The notes under the pieces are model-generated. The model saw only the letters and a list, made by a program, of their open reading frames with translations. It was not told the origin of the DNA and searched no databases. From assembly GCF_004217145.1 (NCBI RefSeq), contig NZ_SHKR01000019.1, positions 62,001 through 126,000 on the forward strand: a stretch of 64,000 nt of DNA. Reading direction: 5' to 3'. The translations under genes and the position numbers were made by a program. Source of the DNA: Kribbella rubisoli. GTDB taxonomy: Bacteria > Actinomycetota > Actinomycetes > Propionibacteriales > Kribbellaceae. Shown piece by piece: positions 50,759 through 59,013 of the stretch (within the stretch, counting starts at the first letter, position 1; every line of letters begins with the position of its first letter).

Positions 50759-51825
50759 ACGGCTTCCTTCTGAGGAGTAGGGCGACGCAAGGGTGGGCAA
50801 CAGTCGTGGCGGCAGTCGTCCCAGGCCGGGCCGAGTTTGCCGACGCAGGGCCGGTCCGGCTGCTCGCCGCGCTCGGCCGCGGCCCGCTCGACGACCAGGT
50901 CGCGGAGCATCGTGACGAACTTCGGGTCGGTCCCCGGGGTCGCAGCCCGCGCCATCGGCAGGCCGACCTTCTCGGCAGTCTTCGCGGCCTCGGTGTCGAG
51001 GTCGTAGATGACCTCCATGTGGTCGCTGACGAATCCGATCGGCACCACGGCCACCCCCGGCACGCCCGCGGCGGCCAGGGCCTCCAGGTGGTCGTTGACG
51101 TCGAGCTCGAGCCACGGCACCTGCGGCGGCCCGGACCGCGAGCAGTAGACGAGGTCGGTACGACGTACCTTGCCGGTCCGCCGCTCCAGCTCGGCGGTGA
51201 TCTCCGCGGCAACGTCCAGGTGCCAGCCGACGTACCCGTTGCCGTCGGGTCCGCTGGTCGCGTTCATCGCGGTCGGGATCGAGTGCGTCACGTACGCGAT
51301 CGCGCTGCCCTCGGGCAGCCGGCTCAGCGCGTCGGCCGTCGACTCGACGAACGACCCGACGAAGCCGGGGTGGTTCGCGTAGTGCCGGAGCTTGTCGATC
51401 TGCGGCGCGTCCGGGACCTCCCGGGCAGCGTCCTCGAGGTTCTCCCGGTACTGACGGCAGCCGGAGTACGACGGGTAGGCGGACGTGACGATCACCACTG
51501 CACGGCGTACGCCGTCGGCCGCCATCTCGCGCATCGTGTCGGTCAGGTACGGCGCCCAGTTGCGGTTGCCCCAGTAGATCGGGAGGTCGAGGCCGATCTC
51601 GTCGAACGACTCGCGCAGCGCCTTCAGCAGCTCGCGGTTCTGGTCGTTGATCGGGCTCTTGCCGCCGAACGCGTAGTAGTGCTCCCCGACCTCCTTCAGC
51701 CGCTCGTCCGGGATCCCGCGGCCGCGGGTCACGTTCTGGAGGAACGGCAGGACATCTTCAGGCTTCTCGGGGCCTCCGAAGGAGAGCAGCAGGACCGCGT
51801 CGTACGGGGGTGCAGCAGGCGACAT
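50755..51825 (-). CDS. hemH: Coproporphyrin III ferrochelatase (HemH/CpfC)
   Basis: 356 residues. It inserts Fe2+ into coproporphyrin III, the step between CgoX and ChdC, whose genes lie at 5.2-7.3 kb. Landmarks: AVLLLSFGGPEKPEDVLPFL, HYYAFGGKSPINDQNREL, IVTSAYPSYSGCRQYRENL, YVTHSIPTAMN with a catalytic-site His, and a cysteine-rich C-terminal tail DDCRHDCCPP that fits the [2Fe-2S] ligands of actinobacterial ferrochelatases. It is separated from the rest of the heme genes by about 42 kb. It overlaps suhB downstream as ATGA and is divergent from an MFS gene. Confidence 0.95.
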   Translation of the reverse strand: MSPAAPPYDAVLLLSFGGPEKPEDVLPFLQNVTRGRGIPDERLKEVGEHYYAFGGKSPINDQNRELLKALRESFDEIGLDLPIYWGNRNWAPYLTDTMREMAADGVRRAVVIVTSAYPSYSGCRQYRENLEDAAREVPDAPQIDKLRHYANHPGFVGSFVESTADALSRLPEGSAIAYVTHSIPTAMNATSGPDGNGYVGWHLDVAAEITAELERRTGKVRRTDLVYCSRSGPPQVPWLELDVNDHLEALAAAGVPGVAVVPIGFVSDHMEVIYDLDTEAAKTAEKVGLPMARAATPGTDPKFVTMLRDLVVERAAAERGEQPDRPCVGKLGPAWDDCRHDCCPPLRRPTPQKEAV

Positions 51826-51873
51826 ATTCCAAGCTTCTCAGACGGCTGAAGGTTAAGGTGTTCCCGGTCTCTC

Positions 51874-53073
51874 ATGCTCAAGCCTTACGCTCATCTCATG
51901 CGCCGTCCCGGTGCCGGCGCCTTCTTCGCCGCCGGGATCCTCGGGCGTATGCCGATCTCGATGATCGGCCTCGGCATCGTCATCCTGATCGCCCAGGAGA
52001 GCGGCTCGTACGGGCTGGCCGGCGCGATCTCCGGAGTGGCCGTGATCGCGGGCGCGCTGACCGGACCGGTGCAGGGCAGGCTGGTCGACCGCTTCGGTCA
52101 GCGGATGCTCCTGCTGATTGGTTCGGTCCTCTGCACGGTCGCCCTCGGCGGTCTGCTCGTCGCGGTGCGTGCGGACGCCGCCACCTGGATCCTGTACGCG
52201 CTGTCGTTCGTTGCCGGTGGCACCCGTCCGCAGGTCGGCTCGTTCGTCCGTGCCCGCTGGACGCATCTGCTCGGGCGGGGCCGTGCGCTGCAGACCGCGT
52301 TCGCTCTGGAGGCGGTCGGCGACGAGGTCGTCTTCATCGTCGGTCCGGTGCTGGTTACCACGCTGGCGACGCAGTGGAGCCCGTACGCCGCGCTGACGGC
52401 CGCCGGCGTACTAGGGCTGGCCGGTGGCATCTGGCTGGCCACACTGCGCGCGTCCGACCCCCCGGGGCGTGGCAAGTCGAACGGCGCCGAGCAGGCACGG
52501 ATGCCCTGGCTGTCGATCACGCTGCTCAGCCTGATCGGTCTCGGCCTCGGTGCGACTCTCGGCGGCGCAGAGGTGATCACGGTCGCGTTCACCACCGAGA
52601 AGGGCAAGGCGGGCCTGGCTGGCGTCGTACTGGCGATCTGGGCGTTCGGGAGCCTGCTGGCCGGGCTCTGGTACGGCTCTGTGCATTGGCGTGCTCCGGT
52701 GGAGCGCCGGCTGCTGATCGGTACGATCGCACTCGCCATCACGCTTGCACCGCTCCCCTGGGTCAACAGCGTGCTGATGCTCGGTGTGGTGCTCTTCTGC
52801 TGCGGCATGACGATCGCCCCGACGATGGTGGCGGTTACCGCCTGCGTCGAGGAGTGGGTGCCGCCGGAGCGGTTGACCGAGGCGATCACCTGGACCGTCA
52901 CCGGCATCCTGCTCGGCGTTGCACCTGGCAACGCTGCCGCTGGGCACGCTGTCGACGTGTTGGGTCCGTCTGACGCCTACTGGGTCCCATTCGGCGTCGG
53001 CATCGCGTGCGCGATCGTTGCCGCCGTCTCGATCACCTTTGCTCGGCCGAAGGAACGGTTCGCCCATAACTAG
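51874..53073 (+). CDS. MFS transporter
   Basis: 399 residues, about 12 hydrophobic segments: LGRMPISMIGLGIVILIAQE near the start, then the loop-2/3 motif GPVQGRLVDRFGQRMLLLIG, which is the classic MFS G-x-x-x-D-R-x-G-x-R pattern. Substrate unknown; the MerR gene right behind it suggests a drug or metabolite exporter. ATG 51874 is chosen because the PYAHLMRRPGAGAFFAAG start resembles relatives. ATG 51898 is also possible, since TACGCT lies exactly six bases before it. The gene ends 40 bases before the MerR gene. Confidence 0.87.
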   Translation: MLKPYAHLMRRPGAGAFFAAGILGRMPISMIGLGIVILIAQESGSYGLAGAISGVAVIAGALTGPVQGRLVDRFGQRMLLLIGSVLCTVALGGLLVAVRADAATWILYALSFVAGGTRPQVGSFVRARWTHLLGRGRALQTAFALEAVGDEVVFIVGPVLVTTLATQWSPYAALTAAGVLGLAGGIWLATLRASDPPGRGKSNGAEQARMPWLSITLLSLIGLGLGATLGGAEVITVAFTTEKGKAGLAGVVLAIWAFGSLLAGLWYGSVHWRAPVERRLLIGTIALAITLAPLPWVNSVLMLGVVLFCCGMTIAPTMVAVTACVEEWVPPERLTEAITWTVTGILLGVAPGNAAAGHAVDVLGPSDAYWVPFGVGIACAIVAAVSITFARPKERFAHN

Positions 53074-53079
53074 GCTTGT

Positions 53080-53098
53080 ATCTCCGGTAACGGGAGAT
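53080..53098 (+). promoter_or_regulatory. Probable MerR-type operator (ATCTCC-N7-GGAGAT)
   Basis: ATCTCCGGTAACGGGAGAT is a near-perfect inverted repeat with the CTCC-GTAAC-GGAG pattern common at promoters regulated by drug-type MerR proteins. It starts 6 bases after the MFS stop and lies before the MerR gene, so autoregulation is likely. The -35/-10 placement is not clear. Confidence 0.5.
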
Positions 53099-53113
53099 GT
53101 GAGGGTGTTGGGC

Positions 53114-53824
53114 ATGGACCACTCGATCGGTGCGGTGGCGCGGCTTGCCGGCGTGTCGGTGAAGACCGTGCGGTACTACTCCGACCTCGGGCTGCTGCCC
53201 TCACGTCGTACGACGGCCGGCCATCGGCGGTACGACAAGACCGCGGTCGCGCGGCTGGAGCTGATCCGCACGCTGCGTGCTCTGGGCCTCGATCTGGAGA
53301 CGGTGCGGACTGTGCTGGACCGGGAGCGGACGCTGGCCGACGTACTCGCGGCGCATGCCGACGCACTCGCCGTACAGATCCGAACGCTGCAGGCGCAGCA
53401 CGCGGTCGTATCGGTGGCCACTCATTCGACTCCCGAGGAGCTCATCCACATGACTGCACACTTCGAGGAAGCGCGCCGGACGCTGATCGCCGACTTCCTG
53501 ACCGACGCGCTCGGCGACGACCCCGTACTCACCGCAGCTCGCCAGAACCTCACACCCGTACTAGCTCCAGACGCGGAGTCCCGGCAGGTCGAGGCCTGGC
53601 TCGAGCTGGTCGAGCTGGCGTCATCAGAAGACTTCCGTGACTCGGTACGGCGCCTCGCAGCCGGCTGGCGGGTTCTCGCCGGGGACGACCCCCTGCGGGC
53701 GGACCCGGAGTTGCGCGCGCGGCTGATCGAGATGCGGCGTACCGCGGATCCGCGCTGGCACCGGTACGTGGAATTGGTTGCCGTGGTCAACGGATGGGCA
53801 CCGCCGTCACGGGTTGCGGGGTAA
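53114..53824 (+). CDS. MerR-family transcriptional regulator
   Basis: 236 residues from ATG 53114 (GAGGG about eight bases upstream; GTGs at 53099 and 53105 are alternatives). The MerR winged helix is at residues 3-75: SIGAVARLAGVSVKTVRYYS, then GLLPSRRTTAGHRRYDKTAV. A dimerising coiled coil follows (LRALGLDLETVRTVLDRERT, then LAVQIRTLQAQHAVV). The remaining 130 residues form an effector domain of unknown ligand. It may control the preceding MFS gene. Its 3' end overlaps the convergent TRIC-family gene by 18 bases. Confidence 0.9.
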   Translation: MDHSIGAVARLAGVSVKTVRYYSDLGLLPSRRTTAGHRRYDKTAVARLELIRTLRALGLDLETVRTVLDRERTLADVLAAHADALAVQIRTLQAQHAVVSVATHSTPEELIHMTAHFEEARRTLIADFLTDALGDDPVLTAARQNLTPVLAPDAESRQVEAWLELVELASSEDFRDSVRRLAAGWRVLAGDDPLRADPELRARLIEMRRTADPRWHRYVELVAVVNGWAPPSRVAG

Positions 53825-54412
53825 CGGCGCGTTCCAGCCACGACGGATCGCGAGCAGGCGGATCGTGAAGCAGGTCGCCGCGGCGGCGATCGGGACCCAG
53901 AGCGCGTGGTACTCCAGCGCCGCCGCGATGACCACGATGCCGGCGCCGAGGAGCGCCGGAGTGGCGTAGATCTCGGACCGCAGTACGACGGGGACGCGGC
54001 CGCTGAGGACGTCGCGGAGTACGCCGCCGCCGATCCCGGAGAGCGTGCCCAGCAGGGCGGCCGAGATCGGGGACAGACCGAACTCGATCGCCTTCAGCGC
54101 GCCGGTCACGCAGAACAGCGCGAGGCCGGCCGCGTCGAAGATGTTCACCAGCCGCTCGAGCCGGCCGATCCCCGGATGCAGGAAGAACGTCAGCAGCCCG
54201 GCCACGATCGGGACGACCAGATAGCGCCAGTCCCGGAGCGCAGCGGGCGGGGTCTGGCCGATCAGCACGTCGCGGATGAATCCACCGCCGAGCCCGGTGA
54301 CGAGCGCGAGCACCTGGATCCCGAACACGTCCAGCTTCTTCCGTACGCCGACCAGCGCTCCGGTGATCCCGAAGACGAAGATCCCCACCAGATCGAGAAC
54401 TTGCAGCACCAT
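53807..54412 (-). CDS. TRIC / UPF0126 family membrane channel protein
   Basis: 201 residues. Seven hydrophobic segments are arranged as two three-helix repeats plus one, the bacterial TRIC plan. Both repeats carry the glycine-rich signature: LVTGLGGGFIRDVLIGQTPP in the first and GTLSGIGGGVLRDVLSGRVP in the second. Archaeal and bacterial TRIC proteins conduct K+ or Na+; function here is inferred from family. The ATG at 54412 opens MVLQVLDLVGIFVFGITGAL. The gene is divergent from the phosphotransferase gene and convergent with the MerR gene. Confidence 0.92.
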   Translation of the reverse strand: MVLQVLDLVGIFVFGITGALVGVRKKLDVFGIQVLALVTGLGGGFIRDVLIGQTPPAALRDWRYLVVPIVAGLLTFFLHPGIGRLERLVNIFDAAGLALFCVTGALKAIEFGLSPISAALLGTLSGIGGGVLRDVLSGRVPVVLRSEIYATPALLGAGIVVIAAALEYHALWVPIAAAATCFTIRLLAIRRGWNAPLPRNP

Positions 54413-54468
54413 GGGCCAGACGCTAAACCACGAGCGCTGCGCTTCCGGCACTTCTATCGTTGGTGGGC

Positions 54469-55434
54469 ATGAGCCGCGCCCCGGACGTCGACTACTCCGC
54501 CACCTCGCAGCGCCCTGCCTGGGACTCGTTGCCGACGGCCCTCCAGGAGGCTCTCGAGGTTGCCCTGGGCACCGAGATCGTCTCGGTGGCCGATCCGGTC
54601 GGGTCCGGCTTCACCGGTGGGTTCGCGGCCCGCGCACGGCTGGCCGACGGGCGGCAGGTGTTCATCAAGGCCGCTCCGTCCGGGATGCACGCCTATGGTG
54701 CCTACCAGCGTGAGGCCGAGGTCGTGCCACAACTTCCGTCCGTCGTGCGAGCCCCGGCGATCGTTGCCACTGCGCAGGTCGAGGGCTGGTTCGCGGTGGT
54801 GTCCGAGTGGGTGGCCGGGCGGATGCCCGGAACTCCTTGGATAATAGACGACTTCGATCGGGTGACTGCTGCTTGTGAGGAGATGGCTCTCGCGTTGCGG
54901 CCCAGTCCGTTGGCCGGCTTGAAGCCGTTCGCATATCTGGTCGAGGACGACGTTGCCGTGCCCGCGCAGATTCTCGCGGGTGAGCGCGCGCTGCCAACGG
55001 GTTTACAGCCGTGGTTGCCCCGGGTGCTGCCGGAGTTGGCCGAGTTGGCGGCAGCAGGGCCGGAGGTTCTCGTCGGCGACACGGCGATGCACTCCGACCT
55101 GCGGCCCGACAACATGGTGATCGACGAGAGCGGCACCTGCTGGATCGTCGACTGGAACTGGCTGACGCTCGGGCCGCGCTGGGTGGACTGGGCGGGTCTG
55201 TTGCCGATCGCGCAACACCAAGGCATCGACACGTTCGCCGCGATCAGACGCAGTCCGCTGACGGCCGACGTACCCGACGAACACCTCGACGCCTTCGTGG
55301 CGGTGATCGCCGCCTACATGTTGAAGAACACCGATGCCCCGCCGCCGCCCGGCTGTACGCCCGCCCTGCGGGAGCACCAGCGCCTGCACGCATGGACGTA
55401 CCTCGACTGGCTCGCCGTACGCCGGGGCTGGTGA
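54469..55434 (+). CDS. APH-family phosphotransferase (kinase-like fold)
   Basis: 321 residues of aminoglycoside-phosphotransferase/choline-kinase fold. Nucleotide-binding lysine is in DGRQVFIKAAPSGMH; the catalytic loop is TAMHSDLRPDNMVI (H-x-D-x4-N) and the metal-binding Asp is in CWIVDWNWLTLGPRWVDWAG. Such proteins phosphorylate small hydroxylated molecules or antibiotics; the substrate is not predictable. ATG 54469 is the likeliest start, with GTG 54463 in frame. It precedes fdhD by 17 bases, but fdhD seems to have its own promoter. Confidence 0.88.
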   Translation: MSRAPDVDYSATSQRPAWDSLPTALQEALEVALGTEIVSVADPVGSGFTGGFAARARLADGRQVFIKAAPSGMHAYGAYQREAEVVPQLPSVVRAPAIVATAQVEGWFAVVSEWVAGRMPGTPWIIDDFDRVTAACEEMALALRPSPLAGLKPFAYLVEDDVAVPAQILAGERALPTGLQPWLPRVLPELAELAAAGPEVLVGDTAMHSDLRPDNMVIDESGTCWIVDWNWLTLGPRWVDWAGLLPIAQHQGIDTFAAIRRSPLTADVPDEHLDAFVAVIAAYMLKNTDAPPPPGCTPALREHQRLHAWTYLDWLAVRRGW

Positions 55435-55439
55435 GCGCC

Positions 55440-55445
55440 TACTGT
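55440..55445 (+). promoter_or_regulatory. -10 element of leaderless fdhD promoter
   Basis: TACTGT is followed by exactly six bases and then the fdhD ATG at 55452. It lies in the 17-base gap after the phosphotransferase gene. No ribosome-binding site is present. Confidence 0.45.
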
Positions 55446-55451
55446 TGTTGT

Positions 55452-56285
55452 ATGACCAAAGGGCCGGCCACGAGGTTCAAAGTCGAGGTGCTCGATGGCG
55501 AGCGGACGTCGCGGCGTGAGGATGTCGTCACCACCGAGGAGCCGCTCGAGTTGCGGCTGGAGTGGCCGGGGCGACCGCCCGAACCATTGGTCGTCACCAT
55601 GCGGACGCCCGGCTCCGACTTCGAGCTGGCTGCCGGCTTCTGCCTCGGCGAAGGTTTCGCGGTCCGGCCGGACGCGATCCGGACGGTTGCCTACTGCACC
55701 GATGTCGCGCTGACCCGCGAGCAGCAGTTCAACACCGTCACGGTCACCTTCGACGGTCCCCCGGACCGCGAGCCACCCCAGCGGTACGGCGTCACGTCGG
55801 CCGCCTGCGGCGTCTGCGGCCAGCAGAGCCTCGACGAGCTCGCGGATCGCGAGTACGACCCGGTGGACCCGGTCGAGGTCCCGGTCGACGTCGTACGGCG
55901 GCTGCCCGATCTTCTCCGCGAAGGGCAGACCACGTTCAACCGCACCGGCGGACTGCACGCGGCCGGCCTGTTCACCGCCGACGGCCGCAAGATCGTGGTG
56001 AAGGAGGACGTCGGCCGCCACAACGCCGTCGACAAGGTGGTCGGCTGGACCGTCCTCAACCACCACAGCCGCAAGGGCCTGGTCCTCGCCGTCAGCGGCC
56101 GCGCCGGCTACGAGATCGTCCAGAAGGCCGTCGCCGCCGGCATCGGCATGATCGTCGCCGTCAGCGCCCCCTCCAGCCTCGCCGTCGACCTGGCCCGCCA
56201 GTCCAACATCACCCTCGCCGGCTTCACCCGAGGCGACCGCTGCGTCGTCTACTCAGCCTCGGAGCGGATCACGCGTCCAGCTTGA
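55452..56285 (+). CDS. fdhD: Formate dehydrogenase accessory sulfurtransferase FdhD
   Basis: 277 residues. FdhD transfers sulfur to the molybdenum (bis-MGD) cofactor of formate dehydrogenase. The sulfur-carrying CxxC is in SAACGVCGQQSLDEL, and further family blocks are TTFNRTGGLHAAGLFTADGR, VVKEDVGRHNAVDKVVG and LAVSGRAGYEIVQKAVAAGI. No formate dehydrogenase subunit gene lies in this window, so its client is elsewhere. The start is supported by the leaderless -10 and family length. The gene overlaps the convergent SbcC-like gene by 17 bases. Confidence 0.95.
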   Translation: MTKGPATRFKVEVLDGERTSRREDVVTTEEPLELRLEWPGRPPEPLVVTMRTPGSDFELAAGFCLGEGFAVRPDAIRTVAYCTDVALTREQQFNTVTVTFDGPPDREPPQRYGVTSAACGVCGQQSLDELADREYDPVDPVEVPVDVVRRLPDLLREGQTTFNRTGGLHAAGLFTADGRKIVVKEDVGRHNAVDKVVGWTVLNHHSRKGLVLAVSGRAGYEIVQKAVAAGIGMIVAVSAPSSLAVDLARQSNITLAGFTRGDRCVVYSASERITRPA

Positions 56286-59013
56286 GGAAGGTGGCTTTGG
56301 GGACGTATTCGTAGCGGTCGGGCATGCAGGTGAGGATGATGATCTGGCCGTGGTCGCCGGCTCGGCCGAGCAGGGCGCCCATGTCGCGGAGGCGGGCCTT
56401 GTCGGACCAGCCGAGGGCGTCGTCGAAGATGACGGGGACGCTGCCCTCGCCGGTGCTGACCAGGTGGCTGATGGCCAGGCGAGTGATGATTGCGAGCTGC
56501 TCCTGGGCGCCCGTCGACAGCGCCTCGACGCGGAGCCGTACGCCGTCCAGCTCCCGCTCCGCGACCGCGAGATCGTCGTCCAGCCAGACCTTGAACGACG
56601 GCCCGTAGACGCTCCGCCCCAGCGACTCGATGCGGGTCTGCAGCGGTTCGGAGTACTTCGTCTGGGCCTCGGCGCGATGCCGGCTCAGCGTCTCGTACAC
56701 GCGCCGCGCTGCCTCGGCCCGCCGCTCCAGGCTGTCGTGCTCCGCGCGTACGGCGGCCAGCTCCAGGTCGGCCATGTCCCGCCGGGTCGCGAGCCCGTCC
56801 CGGCCGGACTGCTCCAGCCGGCCCTCCGTCGTACGCAACGCATCCCGCAGCGTGTCCCGCTCGCCCTGCAGCCGCTTCGCCACCGCCAGCGCGTGCGTCA
56901 GCTCGCCCGCGACCTGATCCGCCCCGGCCGCATCCGCCTGCTGCTGTACGACGGTCAGCTCCTCGAGCACCGCCTCGACCTCAGCCGTCGCCTCGGTTTC
57001 AGCCGCGGACACGCTGTCGTCGTCGAGCACCGTCCGCGCAGCCTCGAGCGCCTCGACCGCTGACGCCAGCCGCTCCCCTGCCAGCTCGGACCGGGCCCGC
57101 GCGTTCTGCGCCTCGGAACGATCCTCGTCAGCAGCCTTCCGTGCCTGCGCGATCGCGAACTCCGCGTCGGACAGCAACCGCTCGGCCTCGGCGAGCGCCT
57201 CCCGCGCGGAGTCCAACGTTTGCTGCGCGGCGGCGAGGTCGTCCGCCTCCGGCTCCGGCACCTCGAAGTCGTCGAACAGCGTGTCGTGCGGTGAAGCGAA
57301 CTCCTCGAACAACGACATCTGCCCGGGAACGCCTTCAACCGCGGGCTTACCGGCTTCCTCGGCGTCGTCCTCAGGGCCCAGCCGCGCAGTCAGTACGGCG
57401 ATCCGCTCCCCCGGATCGCCTCCGGCCGTCAACGACTTCTCCGTCCGGCGGGCTTCGTTCAGCTCGGCGGTCGCGGTGTCCGCCTTCCGCAGCAACTCGC
57501 GCGCCGCGGCGACGTCCTTCACGCCGGCCTTCTTGAGCAGATCCTTCTCCCGCCGTACGGCGTCGTCGACCCGCGACCGCAGCGTCGCCGCCTCGCCACC
57601 GGCCCGCACCGTCACTTCGAGCTGACCCGGTACGCCGATCACCAGCTCGCCCGAGACAAGCACCTGGGTCGCCTCGTCGAAGCCCAGCTCGGAAGGTACG
57701 GCTCCATCCAGACCGGTCCCCGACAACTCCACGGGCTCGGCGCCAAGTCGCCGTACAGACACTTCGGGTACGCCGGCCGCGAGCGCCGCGCGGGCCTCGA
57801 CCACGGCCGCCCGGGCGTCTTCCAGCGCCGCGACGATCGCGTCGTCGACCTTGATTCGATCGAGGATCGTCCCGGCCGCCGCGATCCGCGCGCGGACGTC
57901 GACCAACTCGGTCTGCTGCCCCAGCAAACGATCGAGCTCGGCGCGATCCATCAGGTCCGAGACCCGGCGCTCGGCCGCCTGCACGTCCGTACGCCGGAGG
58001 TCCTTGAGCTCCACGACCTCGGCCAGCGCAGCCTCGGCCGCCTGCACCATCTCGGCCGCGGTCTTGGCGACCAGGTCGGCGTCCGCGCGTTTAGTGGCCA
58101 GCTCAGCCTCGAACTTGGTGAACCGCTCGACCTCGTCCAGCAGCCGCTCGCGGTCGAGCCGCGTGCGGGTGTGGTTCTCCAGCCGGGCTCGCGCCGTCTC
58201 CGCACGGGAGCGGACCGAGTCACGGCGGAGCAGGATCTCGTCGGTCGCCTTCTTGCGTTCGCGCAGCTCTTCGACCGACTTCAGGTGATCGGACAGCCGG
58301 GTATCGACATCGGACAGGTCGAGGTTGAGCCGCTCGGCCCGCCGGATGTCGGACTGAACCTCCTCCATCGCCTGCAACGCCTGCGCCGCACCCAGCTCGG
58401 CCCCGGCCACCGTCTTCGCGGACCGCGCATAGTCGCCGGTCGGCTTCCCACGTGGCGTCCAGTACCGCAGGTACTCATGCTCGACCGCAGTCACCAACGG
58501 CATCGACGCGCCGTCGACCGGCGTCCCCGACTCGGCGGTCACAGCCGTGATCAACGGCTCCGCATCGGCCGGCGTTGGCAGCACCAACGACTGGCCCTGG
58601 CTGACCATCAACGTCTGCCACAGCACCGGGTCGACGTTCTCGTGGAAGAGCCGCTCGGCCTCGTTGTGCGCCTCGCGACCGGTCCAGGACTGCCGCCGGC
58701 CGTCCGGCTCGACGATCGTCAGCTCGGTGGAACGGTTCTTCAGCCAGCGCTTGGAGTACGTCAGCTCGCGGCCGCCGAGGCTCAGCTCGGCGGTGACCTC
58801 CGGGCCGACATCCTGCCCGACCGGCTGGATGTCGCGGATCCGGGTCGACTTCGAGTCGTCGGGCAGCTCGAAGATCAGGCCGAACGCCTCGACCAGGCTG
58901 GACTTCCCGACCTCGTTGTCGCCGACCACGACGGTGGTGCCGAGTGCGCGGAACCGGACAATGCGGTCTTTGACGCCACGGAAGTCCCGTAGCGCCAAGC
59001 TGTGCAATCTCAT
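56269..59013 (-). CDS. SbcC/YhaN-like SMC-type ATPase without zinc hook
   Basis: 914 residues. Walker A GDNEVGKSS at 31-38 and the ABC signature LSTGAQEQ at about 832-839 flank a long coiled coil; Walker B is VIFDDALGWSD near 860-871. The usual CxxC zinc hook of Rad50/SbcC is absent; the only cysteine is near the C-terminus (ILTCMPDRYEYV). Instead a small beta-rich insert lies in the middle (ELVIGVPGQLEVTVRAGGEA). The Walker B Asp-Asp and missing hook point to the YhaN branch, whose partner is YhaO. The ATG at 59013 overlaps the upstream nuclease stop as ATGA. Role in DNA end processing or repair is inferred. Confidence 0.88.
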   Translation of the reverse strand: MRLHSLALRDFRGVKDRIVRFRALGTTVVVGDNEVGKSSLVEAFGLIFELPDDSKSTRIRDIQPVGQDVGPEVTAELSLGGRELTYSKRWLKNRSTELTIVEPDGRRQSWTGREAHNEAERLFHENVDPVLWQTLMVSQGQSLVLPTPADAEPLITAVTAESGTPVDGASMPLVTAVEHEYLRYWTPRGKPTGDYARSAKTVAGAELGAAQALQAMEEVQSDIRRAERLNLDLSDVDTRLSDHLKSVEELRERKKATDEILLRRDSVRSRAETARARLENHTRTRLDRERLLDEVERFTKFEAELATKRADADLVAKTAAEMVQAAEAALAEVVELKDLRRTDVQAAERRVSDLMDRAELDRLLGQQTELVDVRARIAAAGTILDRIKVDDAIVAALEDARAAVVEARAALAAGVPEVSVRRLGAEPVELSGTGLDGAVPSELGFDEATQVLVSGELVIGVPGQLEVTVRAGGEAATLRSRVDDAVRREKDLLKKAGVKDVAAARELLRKADTATAELNEARRTEKSLTAGGDPGERIAVLTARLGPEDDAEEAGKPAVEGVPGQMSLFEEFASPHDTLFDDFEVPEPEADDLAAAQQTLDSAREALAEAERLLSDAEFAIAQARKAADEDRSEAQNARARSELAGERLASAVEALEAARTVLDDDSVSAAETEATAEVEAVLEELTVVQQQADAAGADQVAGELTHALAVAKRLQGERDTLRDALRTTEGRLEQSGRDGLATRRDMADLELAAVRAEHDSLERRAEAARRVYETLSRHRAEAQTKYSEPLQTRIESLGRSVYGPSFKVWLDDDLAVAERELDGVRLRVEALSTGAQEQLAIITRLAISHLVSTGEGSVPVIFDDALGWSDKARLRDMGALLGRAGDHGQIIILTCMPDRYEYVPKATFLKLDA

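Noticed and set aside
51898..53073. Later start for the MFS gene at ATG 51898 with a leaderless -10 (TACGCT, six bases)
   Set aside because: The residues before it (PYAHLMRRPG) resemble the usual N-terminus of this transporter group, so 51874 is kept; the alternative stays possible.
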